A DNA stretch of 64,000 bases from positions 124,001 through 188,000 of the forward strand of contig JANSYN010000001.1 in the NCBI GenBank assembly GCA_024742415.1. Reading direction: 5' to 3'. The position numbers and the translations under genes were made by a program. Origin of the DNA: Gammaproteobacteria bacterium (GTDB taxonomy: Bacteria > Pseudomonadota > Gammaproteobacteria > Pseudomonadales > Halieaceae). The notes under the pieces were generated by a model. That model was not told the origin of the DNA, ran no database searches, and worked only from the letters and a program-made list of their open reading frames with translations. Shown here in pieces: positions 54,636 to 63,481 of this stretch (position 1 is its first letter; every line of letters starts with the position of its first letter).

Positions 54636-56105
54636 ATGCCTAACGCCATGAGCAAGGTGACTATTGATTCGCGCAATCCCATACCCGCTATTTCCCTGAG
54701 TACCCGCCTTCTATACAGCTCCGGGGTTGTGGGGTATGCCCTCAAGGATGCCGCTATGGCGGCTTTCATCCTGTTCTACTACAAGCAGGTTCTCGGCCTG
54801 AGCGGCACACTTACCGGGCTGGCGATTGCAATTTCCATTGTCTGGGACGGCATCAGTGACCCTCTGGTCGGCGCGTGGTCTGACAAGATACGGACTGCCA
54901 TCGGGCGCCGGCACCCCTTTATGATAGTTTCGGTCGCACCGCTCGGGGTTGCGTTCATCCTGCTATTCAGTCCTCCCGAGGCCGCTTTGGAAACGCAGGC
55001 CAGCCTGTTCACCTGGCTACTTCTTAGCATTCTTCTGTTGCGCACTGCACTGACCGTCTTCATGGTGCCCTACCTAGCGCTGGGTGCGGAAATAACCACC
55101 GATTATCACGAGCGCACACGACTGGCTAGCGCACGTACCAACCTCGGTTACTTTGTCGGCGTGCTGGTGTCTGCCACCGCACTGGCGCTACTGTTCAACG
55201 ACAAGAACGGTGTAGACGGGCGCTTTGTCATTGAGAACTATCATCTTTATGGCTGGGTCAGTGCCATCCTGACTCTTACATTCAGCATCACCTGTATCGC
55301 TGGCACCTGGCGGCACATTCCTTACCTCGCCAAAGCAACGGTGCACAAGGGAAGTAACATATTGCGCGACCTTATAACGGCCTTCCGCAATCGTAATTTT
55401 CTGTATCTGGTTATCTTCGATACGGCGCTGGGAGGTATGGGAGGAATAATCGCAACGCTGTTGATGGTGACCTACACCTACTTCTGGGAACTGAACGCTC
55501 TCCAGATATCTTTTTTGTTTGCCGGCCCGATCATTACAGCGGTCATCCTCATTACACTCTGCAGTGAATCTCTGAACCGCAGGTTTGAGAAGCAGCAACT
55601 GCTACGGCTTAGCTGCGCGCTCACCATCATCAACTTGCTGTGGCTGACCCCGTTGAAACTCGGTGGCTGGTTGCCCGAGAACAGTAACCTGGTCTTTGCC
55701 CTCATTTACATCAACTGGTCTATACACATGACAATGACCATACTGCGGGTCATCGCCGTTCAGACGCTGCTGGCTGACATAGTGGATGAGCAAGAACTGG
55801 CCACGGGTAAGCGCCAGGAGGGCGCCATGTTCGCTGCCGCATTTTTCTCGGCCAAGTTCATCAGCGGCTTTGGCTATCTCATCGCCGGGCCGTTTCTCGA
55901 TCTCATCGGCCTTGAGCCCGGCTTACAACCCGGTGAGGCGCCACAGCAGGTCATCTGGGGGTTAGGGCTCATCATGGGGCCCGGTCTCGCGGTGACCATG
56001 CTCATTCCCATGTGGATGTCCCTAAAACTGCGCGCCAGTCACGCCACACATATTACGGTGCGCAAAGCGCTGGCGGCACGTGCCAAGGCTGCCGATACTC
56101 AGTAG
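54636..56105 (+). CDS. GPH-family (MelB-like) sugar:cation symporter of the MFS
   Basis: A 489-residue, 12-segment transporter. The N-terminal region GYALKDAAMAAFILFYYKQVLGLSGTL and the WDGISDPLVGAWSDKIRTAIGRRHPFM loop are typical of glycoside-pentoside-hexuronide:cation symporters; LADIVDEQELATGKRQEGAMF is the C-terminal family motif. The start is uncertain; ATG 54636 and ATG 54648 both precede the first conserved helix, and an upstream GTG frame is unlikely. Substrate unknown. It converges on the P450 gene across 234 bases that hold nothing clear. Confidence 0.9.
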   Translation: MPNAMSKVTIDSRNPIPAISLSTRLLYSSGVVGYALKDAAMAAFILFYYKQVLGLSGTLTGLAIAISIVWDGISDPLVGAWSDKIRTAIGRRHPFMIVSVAPLGVAFILLFSPPEAALETQASLFTWLLLSILLLRTALTVFMVPYLALGAEITTDYHERTRLASARTNLGYFVGVLVSATALALLFNDKNGVDGRFVIENYHLYGWVSAILTLTFSITCIAGTWRHIPYLAKATVHKGSNILRDLITAFRNRNFLYLVIFDTALGGMGGIIATLLMVTYTYFWELNALQISFLFAGPIITAVILITLCSESLNRRFEKQQLLRLSCALTIINLLWLTPLKLGGWLPENSNLVFALIYINWSIHMTMTILRVIAVQTLLADIVDEQELATGKRQEGAMFAAAFFSAKFISGFGYLIAGPFLDLIGLEPGLQPGEAPQQVIWGLGLIMGPGLAVTMLIPMWMSLKLRASHATHITVRKALAARAKAADTQ

Positions 56106-56339
56106 GCGCTTTAACTTAGCCCTGAGTGACGGAGAGCTTCAGACTAACTTGCGCGGCTTCTGCTACCGTGTCGATCGCAAAGCCATAGCTGGTGTTGCGA
56201 GTCGCCTGATAATGGCTTGGGCAGTTGGCCCCGAGAGCGCCGTCTTGAGCTTCGCATTTTGCCCAACTCCGAAGCCGCGCGGCGTTGAGCGCGAAACGCA
56301 AACCCTGCATCCCCAGAGGCGCTAGCGAGCGCGACTCGA

Positions 56340-57584
56340 CTATGAGCCACGCATTTCAAAGGTAATCGGCATCTCCTTGATGCCCTGCACGAAGTTTGAC
56401 TTCATGTAAATCACGGGGCCATTGAACTGCATGTTATCCATGCGGCCGAGAATCTCTTCCAGCATGACCTTCATTTCCATCTTTGCGAGATTCATGCCGA
56501 AGCAATTGTGCCGGCCTATACCGAAAGAGCGTATATCGCGGCTCAGATCCTGCCGCTCTGCACGGTGCACGTCGAAAGCTTCGGGTTCATCAAATACTTC
56601 GGGATCACGGTTGGCGCCGGGATAGTACATAATAATCTTGTCACCCTTCTTGATGGGCGCGTTACCGAGTTCGGGTGCCGTAATATCCTGTGTTGCTGTT
56701 CGGCGCATGCAGATGAATGGCGGGTTGTAACGCAGCATCTCGAAGATCGCTGACTCTATTTTTTCAGGGTTTTCCTGTAGATATTTATACTGTTCAGGAT
56801 GTTCAATCAGATTACGAACCGCATGGGTTATCGTGGTGCGCGTGCTCTCATTGCCCGCGACAATGATCATAAGAAAGATCCACCCAAACGTTTCGTCAGA
56901 TACCGGCTCGCCATTGATCACGCCATTCAATAATTGGCTGCTGACATTCTTGATATCGGAGTCCCGATACTTTGCCGCCAGTGCGTGGGCATAGAGCATT
57001 AGCTCGAGGGACGCCGTGTCAGCCGCTTCACGACCGCCTGACACATCGGGGTCATCCCCGAACATCATGGTATTAGTCCATTCAAAGATTTTGTGCCGGT
57101 CTTCCGCCGGAATATCAAAGAAATCGAGAATCATCAGCAGCGGTAACTCCGCCGCCACTTCGGTGACGAATTCACAGGATGTTTTGCCGCTCAACCTATC
57201 GACGACCTGCCTTGCGTATTCCCTTGCTCTGGGCTCGTAGGTGGCTACTGCAGCCGGAGTAAAGTGATCCCGAATAAGCTTGCGGTAGTCAATGTTGTCT
57301 GGCGGATCCAGATTGATGAACATCTGACTCTGCACTTGATCCACCATCTCTTGATCGAATTCAATTGGAATTGCCGTACGCAGTCTCGATGAAAAAAGAT
57401 CGTTGTTCTTTGAGACGAAATCGATGGCCGTATGTTGTGTGACTGCCCAATAGGGAACTCCAGTGGAGGGGTCTTCAATCTTGATGGCGGGGCCGGCAGC
57501 ACGAATCTTTGCGACATCTTCGCCGGTGTAACCATTGCCCAGGTAGGTGGGCTCCATGATGTTTGTAAACGGGCATCCAGACAT
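56340..57584 (-). CDS. Cytochrome P450
   Basis: A 414-residue soluble bacterial P450. I-helix AGNESTRTTI provides the acid-alcohol pair region, EMLRYNPP is the ExxR helix (glutamate and arginine present), and FGIGRHNCFGMNLAKME holds the haem-ligand cysteine. Its type resembles CYP153/CYP125-like enzymes that hydroxylate alkanes, terpenoids or steroids, but the substrate cannot be assigned. Start ATG 57584 has AGGAGA nine bases upstream; the 16-residue extension is not supported. No ferredoxin or reductase gene is adjacent. Confidence 0.93.
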   Translation of the reverse strand: MSGCPFTNIMEPTYLGNGYTGEDVAKIRAAGPAIKIEDPSTGVPYWAVTQHTAIDFVSKNNDLFSSRLRTAIPIEFDQEMVDQVQSQMFINLDPPDNIDYRKLIRDHFTPAAVATYEPRAREYARQVVDRLSGKTSCEFVTEVAAELPLLMILDFFDIPAEDRHKIFEWTNTMMFGDDPDVSGGREAADTASLELMLYAHALAAKYRDSDIKNVSSQLLNGVINGEPVSDETFGWIFLMIIVAGNESTRTTITHAVRNLIEHPEQYKYLQENPEKIESAIFEMLRYNPPFICMRRTATQDITAPELGNAPIKKGDKIIMYYPGANRDPEVFDEPEAFDVHRAERQDLSRDIRSFGIGRHNCFGMNLAKMEMKVMLEEILGRMDNMQFNGPVIYMKSNFVQGIKEMPITFEMRGS

Positions 57585-57910
57585 TGTGGTTCTCCTGTTT
57601 GGTAGTCGACAAAATGAGTTATTCGTGGGCAAGTATAGGGGAAAAATGGGCGCTCATAGTGAGAGAATTTCTTTGGCCAATTCCGTCTCAGCGTCACTGT
57701 CGACCCGTTGGCGGGCGTCGTGGAGGTGCTGTCAGCGTGGTTTCCTGGATCGAGGATCAGGAGACCATTGATCGGACCGTGCCAGCTCGCGACAGACTGT
57801 TTACGGCTCTAAAATAACGAGGTTTGCAGCAGTATCATTGTCAACTCATAGCTGCTGCGACAAATGTAGCGATTACACGCATCAGGACCGCTCGAGAACA
57901 TCAAAATCAG
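57585..57910. other. Gene-free stretch upstream of the P450 gene
   Basis: Should carry the P450 promoter (minus). Short plus-strand frames here (up to 77 codons) lack ribosome sites and known products. No RNA is evident. Confidence 0.4.
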
Positions 57911-58034
57911 AAAAAGGGGTCCAGAAAAAGGGGTCAGAGCCCTTTTCCTGATTCCAAAAAGGGGTCGTAGCCCTTTCCTCCCCCAAAAAAACGGCTCTGA
58001 CCCCTTCTTGAAAAAACGGCTCTGACCCCTTTTT
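57911..58034. repeat. Cluster of REP-like palindromic repeats
   Basis: A truncated unit (57911-57922) and four fuller units of the GGGGTCAGAGCCC type: two in plus orientation (57925-57946, 57956-57976) and two inverted (57985-58009, 58011-58034). Each has A-run/T-run arms. A fifth copy lies at 54429. This family of motifs is often associated with REP-associated tyrosine transposases, none of which is in the window. Confidence 0.88.
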
Positions 58035-58099
58035 GGGAGGCAGAGCGTCAGGGCGGTCCGTTGACGCGCGGGCAGAAGAAATGTAGTTGGTCTGGACAC

Positions 58100-58130
58100 A
58101 AAAAAGCCGGCTGAGGACCCTCAAACCGGC
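58100..58130 (-). terminator. Terminator after tRNA-Asn
   Basis: On the minus strand GCCGG / CCGGC encloses an inner stem TGAGG / CCTCA and is followed by six T residues. It lies 13 bases past the tRNA 3' end. Confidence 0.9.
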
Positions 58131-58142
58131 ATTTCTGAAAAA

Positions 58143-58218
58143 TGGCTCCGCCTGCTGGGCTCGAACCAGCGACCCAATGATTAACAGTCATTTGCTCTAC
58201 CAACTGAGCTAAGGCGGA
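58143..58218 (-). tRNA. tRNA-Asn(GTT)
   Basis: The 76-base minus-strand transcript folds as a cloverleaf: acceptor TCCGCCT / AGGCGGA with G discriminator and encoded CCA, D-arm with AGCTCAGTTGGTAGAGC, anticodon loop CTGTTAA with GTT, and T-loop GGTTCGAGCC. Terminator follows. tRNA-Asn genes are common integration targets, but the sequence beside it is only a palindromic repeat cluster, with no integrase. Confidence 0.97.
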
Positions 58219-58482
58219 ATGGCATCAACCAAGGGCGCGTATATTAATGATCCCAGTGTGGCCGGTCAACTCCGGCGGGACAGATTATTGGCCGCATTTT
58301 TTGCGAAGCAGCCCCCGGCTTCTTTAAAGCAGGCTCCAGCGATACCTCGCGAGGGCACTGCGATCGTCCGGGTAGGGCAGTAGCGGGGCAATGCGGGGTT
58401 TTGTTGCCTCTGAAGCCCCGAGAGGGCTGCAAAACAATCCCCGCTGATTGATAATGTCCGGCTGGTTTTCAGGCTGTCGTGA

Positions 58483-60510
58483 GTGAAGGTTGTGTCAAAG
58501 CGGTTCAAGGTAGAGTCCAGGTTCGAACCTGCGGGTGATCAGCCCGCCGCCATACGCGCGCTCGTGGACGGTATACAGGCCGGGTTGGCATCACAAACGC
58601 TACTGGGGGTGACCGGCTCCGGCAAGACCTTCACCATGGCTCACGTGGTGGAGCAGATTCAGCGCCCCACGATTGTCATGGCGCACAACAAGACCCTGGC
58701 CGCCCAGTTGTACGGCGAATTCAAAGAGTTTTTCCCCAACAATGCGGTTGAGTACTTTGTCTCGTACTACGACTACTACCAGCCTGAAGCCTACGTGCCG
58801 TCTTCAGACACCTTCATTGAGAAGGACTCCTCCGTCAACGAGCACATCGAGCAAATGCGCCTGTCTGCGACCAAAGCACTGATGGAGCGCGAGGATTGCC
58901 TGGTGGTGGCTACCGTGTCGGCAATCTACGGCCTGGGTGATCCGAAGTCGTATTTTCGCATGGTGATTCACCTGTCGCGCGGCGAGCTCATCGATCAACG
59001 TGAAATCCTGCGCCAGCTCGCTGAGCTGCAATACACCCGCAACGATGTGGATTTTAGCCGCGGCACCTACCGGGTACGTGGCGACGTCATCGATATTTTC
59101 CCTGCGGATTCCGAGCGCGAAGCCATCCGCATTGAACTGTTCGACGAAGAGATCGACAACCTCTACTGGTTTGACCCGCTCACCGGTGCCGTGGAAAGCA
59201 AAGTGCCGCGCGTAACGATCTTCCCCAAAACCCACTATGTGACTTCGCGCGATGTACTGCTGGGGGCCATCGATCAGATTGAGGAGGAGCTGGTATCGCG
59301 CGTGAAGCAGCTAAAGGAACTGGACAAGCTCGTCGAGGCCCAGCGGATAGAGCAGCGCACGCGCTATGACATCGAGATGATTCGCGAGCTGGGCTTCTGC
59401 ACCGGCATTGAAAACTATTCGCGCTACCTGTCTGGCAGGGCGCCGGGCGAGCCACCACCGACGTTGTTTGAGTACCTGCCGGATAACGCCCTGGTGATTG
59501 TTGACGAGTCCCATGCCACGATCCCGCAAATCGGTGCAATGTTTCGCGGCGATCGTTCGCGCAAGGAAACCCTTGTCGAGTACGGCTTTCGTCTGCCCTC
59601 GGCGCTGGACAATCGCCCCCTGCGCTTTGAGGAGTGGGAACAGCTGGTTCCGCAGGCAATTTTTGTCTCTGCCACCCCCGGCCCGTATGAAGACGAGCAC
59701 GCGGGCGCGGTTGTCGAGCAGGTGGTGCGACCGACGGGCCTGATTGACCCTGAGATTGAAGTTCGCCCGGCGATCAACCAGGTCGATGACCTGCTGGGCC
59801 AGATCACCGCCACCGTGGCCGCGGGTGACCGCGTGCTGGTGACAACGCTGACCAAGCGTATGGCCGAGGATTTAACCGAGTACATGAGTGATCACGGCGT
59901 GCGCGTGCGCTATTTGCACTCTGATATCGACACGGTAGAGCGCGTCGAGATCATCCGTGATCTGCGCCTTGGCGAGTTTGACGTACTGGTGGGCATTAAC
60001 CTGCTGCGCGAGGGCCTGGATATGCCCGAGGTCGCCCTGGTCGCAATACTGGATGCCGACAAGGAAGGCTTCCTGCGCTCCGAGCGCTCACTGATCCAGA
60101 CCATAGGCCGAGCGGCGCGACACCTGAATGGTCGCGCTATCCTGTACGCCGACAAAGTCACCGGCTCCATGCAGCGGGCCATAGACGAGACAGATCGCCG
60201 CAGGCACAAACAGGTTGAGTTCAACACGGCGCACAACATTACGCCTGTCGGCGTGGTGAAATCCGTGCAGGACATCATGGAAGGCGCCCGGCGCATGCCG
60301 ACCCGTGGCAACGCCAAACAGCGCAAGGTGGCGGAGCAGACTCTGGCCTACGCGACCGAGGTGGCGAATCTCTCTCCTGCGGCGCTGTCACGCAAGATCA
60401 AGCAGCTGGAAGCGCAGATGCAGGAGCACGCGAAGAACCTCGAGTTTGAGCAAGCCGCCGCAATGCGTGATCAGTTGGCTCAGATCAAGCAGCAAGCGTT
60501 TATCAGCTGA
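58483..60510 (+). CDS. uvrB: Excinuclease ABC subunit B
   Basis: UvrB is the damage-verifying helicase-like subunit of nucleotide excision repair. The 675-residue protein has Walker A GVTGSGKT, the beta-hairpin [11 protein letters not shown], Walker B VIVDESH, helicase motif [34 protein letters not shown] and a C-terminal UVR motif (about 640-675) that contacts UvrC. I keep GTG 58483 as start; GTG 58492 is also possible and neither has a clear ribosome site. No LexA box is visible upstream. Confidence 0.97.
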   Translation: MKVVSKRFKVESRFEPAGDQPAAIRALVDGIQAGLASQTLLGVTGSGKTFTMAHVVEQIQRPTIVMAHNKTLAAQLYGEFKEFFPNNAVEYFVSYYDYYQPEAYVPSSDTFIEKDSSVNEHIEQMRLSATKALMEREDCLVVATVSAIYGLGDPKSYFRMVIHLSRGELIDQREILRQLAELQYTRNDVDFSRGTYRVRGDVIDIFPADSEREAIRIELFDEEIDNLYWFDPLTGAVESKVPRVTIFPKTHYVTSRDVLLGAIDQIEEELVSRVKQLKELDKLVEAQRIEQRTRYDIEMIRELGFCTGIENYSRYLSGRAPGEPPPTLFEYLPDNALVIVDESHATIPQIGAMFRGDRSRKETLVEYGFRLPSALDNRPLRFEEWEQLVPQAIFVSATPGPYEDEHAGAVVEQVVRPTGLIDPEIEVRPAINQVDDLLGQITATVAAGDRVLVTTLTKRMAEDLTEYMSDHGVRVRYLHSDIDTVERVEIIRDLRLGEFDVLVGINLLREGLDMPEVALVAILDADKEGFLRSERSLIQTIGRAARHLNGRAILYADKVTGSMQRAIDETDRRRHKQVEFNTAHNITPVGVVKSVQDIMEGARRMPTRGNAKQRKVAEQTLAYATEVANLSPAALSRKIKQLEAQMQEHAKNLEFEQAAAMRDQLAQIKQQAFIS

Positions 60511-60557
60511 CAGTCTTAGCCACTGCCGATGGGCGTTTGGCCGTGCCGGGTTCCGCC

Positions 60558-62615
60558 TCAGCCTGAGTTCGTTGTGCCTGGCAAGGACAGCCGTATCACC
60601 ACGCCCTTTGGTTCGAGCACGTTGTCCGCTTCAACACGCCCGTGATGGAAGTCTGCGATCAAGCGCACAATGTGCAGCCCCAGCCCCAGGTGCACCTGCT
60701 CCTTTGCCGATTCGCGTAGCGATGTCATGGGTTCAAACAGGCGCTCCACAGCGCCCTTGGGCAGGTGAGGGCCGATGTTGGCGATGGTGACTACCCAGTA
60801 GCTGGCCTCCTGGTGCAGTTGCAGTTGTATCTCCGAACCAGGCGGCGCAAACGACGCGGCGTTGTCCACCAGCTTGTCCATCGCCTGCACGATCAGGTCA
60901 GGCACGCCGTTGAGGTAAGCGGGCTGCGCGTGCACCTGTAACGACAGCGTATGGCCTGGATAGATCGCCCCGTAGGCGGTGCGCAGTTCCTCCAGCAGTG
61001 CAGCAAGGTCAAATGGGCGCTTCTCCTGCTGGTGAATGCTCTCTTCAAGCCGGCTCGCTTCACTCATTGCGGTGAGGATTTGCTGCAGCCGTTGCAGCCC
61101 CTCGTGTGCGCGCGAACGGTATTGCGACCCGGCCTCTGCGCTGGGACTGTGTTCCAGGTTCTCCAGTGAGCTCTGGATAACCGCGATGGGCGTGCGCAAT
61201 TCATGTGAGAGTTTACGGCTCAACGTGCGCAGGTAGTCATTGTGTTCCTGCAACCGTTCCAGCAGGTCGCCATAATGACGCGACAGCTCGCCGACTTCAT
61301 CGTTTGCCCGGCTGCTCCTGAAGCCGCCCAGTACGCGGCCGTCATCGGCAATAGCATTGGCCGCTGCCTGTGACAGTGCGCGGATGCGCCACGATAACAG
61401 TGTGGCAAATGCCAGCAGGCCCAGGGCGCCAACACTCAGGGCCAGCAAACTGTAGGCGAGCAAGCGTGTGAAGGCCTTGTCGGTGAGGCTGAGGTAGGTG
61501 TCTGCATCTTGCTGGACGACAACAGCTCCCAGTACGCCGCTGGCATCCGTGATGGGCGCTGCGGCCGAGAGCAGGGCCCGCATGTTGGTATTGCCCAGGG
61601 CATAGCGCTGGTTGCTGGCGGTGCCGCGCAGTGCCTGCGCGATCTCCATACCTTCTTGTTTGCCCGCTGCAGAAGCAGCTGGCGCGGGCGTGAGTGCGTC
61701 CTGGGCCAGCACGTTGCGATAGATCAGGCGCAGTAGCCAGAAAGTGCCGCTGGCCTCGGTCGGCGCAGGAGGCTTGCTTGCCAGGTTGGTCATGATCCAG
61801 GCCTCCCTGTCCACCACCAGCAGGCGGGCGCCCGCGGTGACAAAGTTGTTGAGCAGTTCACTGAGGCTGGGCGGTTGGAACACCAGCCAGGGTGGGGCTG
61901 TGGCGTCGTCGGTATCAACGTTGCCTATCGTTCGCCCGCTACGCGCGTTCTGGCTGTCTTCGTCAACGATGAAAAACCCCAGTCGCCCGCCGGTATATTC
62001 GATCGGTAGCTCCAGCTCGACGGAGTAGCCATTGTTGGCGTCCTGCCAGTGGCCGCGGATGCGTTCAGGGTCAATGCTGCGATCACGGCGGCCCAGTGGC
62101 AATGCGCGTAAACTGCCGGGGGCAGCGGTGGAAATTGCATAGTCTTGCCCGCGCCCGTCCAGCCACAGCCGCAGTACCAGGCGGTCGCCATTGGGCAGCG
62201 TCGAAAAGCCGGGGTTGTGATAGATCACGCGATCATCCTGCACATTAAATAGCAGGTACAGCGTGTCTGCCTGGCTTTGCGCACGTACTGCCACGCGCTC
62301 GCTGCCGCTGCCGTAGTTGTGTTCGGGGATTTCTTCCCAACCGTCACCATAACCGTCGATGATCACCGGGCCCATCGTAGGCACCGCGTACAGGGATAGC
62401 GTGGCGTCAGTGCTTGCACCGCGACGTTGTGGATACGGGTAGAGTAGCGCGGGATTCCTGGCAAGCACGGCGGCGATGGTCGTTGCGGTTGCCTGCAGGG
62501 ACTGCGCTTGCCCCTGGCGCAGCGTGCTCTCGGTTTCTCGGATAAACTGACAGCCGGCCCAGGGCAGGGTAAGAAGCAGTAAACTGACCAGCAGGAGCTG
62601 GGTGCGCAGGCGCAT
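60558..62615 (-). CDS. pdsS: Dedicated sortase system sensor histidine kinase (PdsS-type)
   Basis: A 685-residue kinase. Membrane segment 1 is at about 5-22; a large periplasmic part (about 75-245) looks like a CBM9/DOMON carbohydrate-binding fold (VIIDGYGDGWEEIP, TLYLLFNVQDDRV, DRLVLRLWLDG); a second segment lies at about 384-407; HAMP follows; His471 in SHELRTPIAVI is the phosphorylation site; the ATPase domain has KLVDNA (Asn585) and LGLGLHIV. The G1 box reads NIGPHLP instead of the usual DxGxG. Architecture and gene neighbours match the proteobacterial dedicated sortase kinase (TIGR03785). It starts three bases after the regulator. Confidence 0.9.
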   Translation of the reverse strand: MRLRTQLLLVSLLLLTLPWAGCQFIRETESTLRQGQAQSLQATATTIAAVLARNPALLYPYPQRRGASTDATLSLYAVPTMGPVIIDGYGDGWEEIPEHNYGSGSERVAVRAQSQADTLYLLFNVQDDRVIYHNPGFSTLPNGDRLVLRLWLDGRGQDYAISTAAPGSLRALPLGRRDRSIDPERIRGHWQDANNGYSVELELPIEYTGGRLGFFIVDEDSQNARSGRTIGNVDTDDATAPPWLVFQPPSLSELLNNFVTAGARLLVVDREAWIMTNLASKPPAPTEASGTFWLLRLIYRNVLAQDALTPAPAASAAGKQEGMEIAQALRGTASNQRYALGNTNMRALLSAAAPITDASGVLGAVVVQQDADTYLSLTDKAFTRLLAYSLLALSVGALGLLAFATLLSWRIRALSQAAANAIADDGRVLGGFRSSRANDEVGELSRHYGDLLERLQEHNDYLRTLSRKLSHELRTPIAVIQSSLENLEHSPSAEAGSQYRSRAHEGLQRLQQILTAMSEASRLEESIHQQEKRPFDLAALLEELRTAYGAIYPGHTLSLQVHAQPAYLNGVPDLIVQAMDKLVDNAASFAPPGSEIQLQLHQEASYWVVTIANIGPHLPKGAVERLFEPMTSLRESAKEQVHLGLGLHIVRLIADFHHGRVEADNVLEPKGVVIRLSLPGTTNSG

Positions 62616-62618
62616 GGC

Positions 62619-63311
62619 TTAGTCTCCTGACCAGCGATAGCCCAATCCATAGACGGTGTCGATGCGGTCAAACTGTGGGTCCAGCTCCTCAAACTTGCGC
62701 CGGATGCGTTTGATATGTGAGGTAATCGTGCTGTCATCCTGCACGACGCCTGCGGCACTCATTAACTGGTCACGACTTTTCACGTGGCCAGGGCGCTCAG
62801 CAAGACTGTGCACAATGCGAAACTCGATTACCGTGAGTCCGAGGCTTTCGCCCCGCCAGCTCGCGGTGAGGCGTTCGCGGTTGATGCACAGTGCCTCGCG
62901 CTCCAGGATATGCTCTTGACGCTCGGGCGCGCGCATTGCCCTGGCGCGACGCAGCAGCGCAGAAAGGCGCGCGAACATTTCGTTCAGGCTGATGTCCTTG
63001 GTGAAGTAGTCATCTGCACCCAGTCGCAGGCCGCTGACAATATCGAGTTCGGATTCCCTGGCGGTCAGGAAAACAATGGGCAAGTCCTGCCAGCGGCTGC
63101 GCATGTCACGGCACAGTTCGAACCCGGCTTCGGGTTCATCGCCAAGGCCTATATCAATGATGGCAAGATCGGGGAGGTCTTGTTCGAAGGCAGCCTGGGC
63201 ACTGGAGCGGTCGGCGTAGAGTGAGACCTGAAATCCCTGGCGATGCAGGGCATCGCGATAGTTTTCTGCAAGGGCACGCTCGTCCTCTACGATTGCGATA
63301 TGGGGTGGCAT
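62619..63311 (-). CDS. pdsR: Dedicated sortase system response regulator (PdsR-type)
   Basis: A 230-residue OmpR-type regulator. The receiver domain has acidic pocket Glu9/Asp10, phosphoacceptor Asp53 (IIDIGLG), Thr83 and Lys105. The unusual GLGDEPEAGFELCRDMRSRW and GADDYFTKDISLNEMFARLSALLRR stretches resemble TIGR03787, the regulator of dedicated sortase systems. The C-terminal winged helix (TSHIKRIRRKFEELD; DTVYGLGYRW) binds DNA. It is divergent from the target gene; the region between them contains repeated GCCAT boxes. Start ATG 63311. Confidence 0.92.
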   Translation of the reverse strand: MPPHIAIVEDERALAENYRDALHRQGFQVSLYADRSSAQAAFEQDLPDLAIIDIGLGDEPEAGFELCRDMRSRWQDLPIVFLTARESELDIVSGLRLGADDYFTKDISLNEMFARLSALLRRARAMRAPERQEHILEREALCINRERLTASWRGESLGLTVIEFRIVHSLAERPGHVKSRDQLMSAAGVVQDDSTITSHIKRIRRKFEELDPQFDRIDTVYGLGYRWSGD

Positions 63312-63379
63312 GACATTCCTTGGGCAGCAGGCCGTGGGAACGCCATGGTTTCAAAAAGCGGGCCGTGCGACAAGCGCTT

Positions 63380-63439
63380 GCCATAATTGGCCATAATTCA
63401 TCGCCTGATTGCCATAAACCTGGCCCTTTGCTGCCATTT
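63380..63439. promoter_or_regulatory. Four GCCAT direct repeats between pdsR and the sortase-target gene
   Basis: GCCATAA begins at 63380, 63390 and 63411, and GCCATTT at 63433. Spacings of 10, 21 and 22 bases put all copies on the same face of the helix, as expected for cooperative binding of an OmpR-type regulator. TTGCCA at 63409-63414 would serve as a -35 for the plus-strand gene, but no good -10 follows, consistent with activator dependence. The region is shared by both divergent transcripts. Confidence 0.6.
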
Positions 63440-63481
63440 CACCAGTGTTCAATGGCGCTATCCCTTCACAGGAGAGGCGCC

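Noticed and set aside
57547-57817. Two short plus-strand frames at the P450 start
   Set aside because: Antisense to the P450 start and its leader, no initiation signal, no known product.
58143-58218. tRNA-Asn as attachment site of a genomic island
   Set aside because: No integrase and no duplicated tRNA 3' end seen in the window; flanking genes are housekeeping or repeats.
58440-58482. LexA (SOS) box upstream of uvrB
   Set aside because: I looked for CTGT-N8-ACAG; only partial CTG...CAG pairs with wrong spacing are present.
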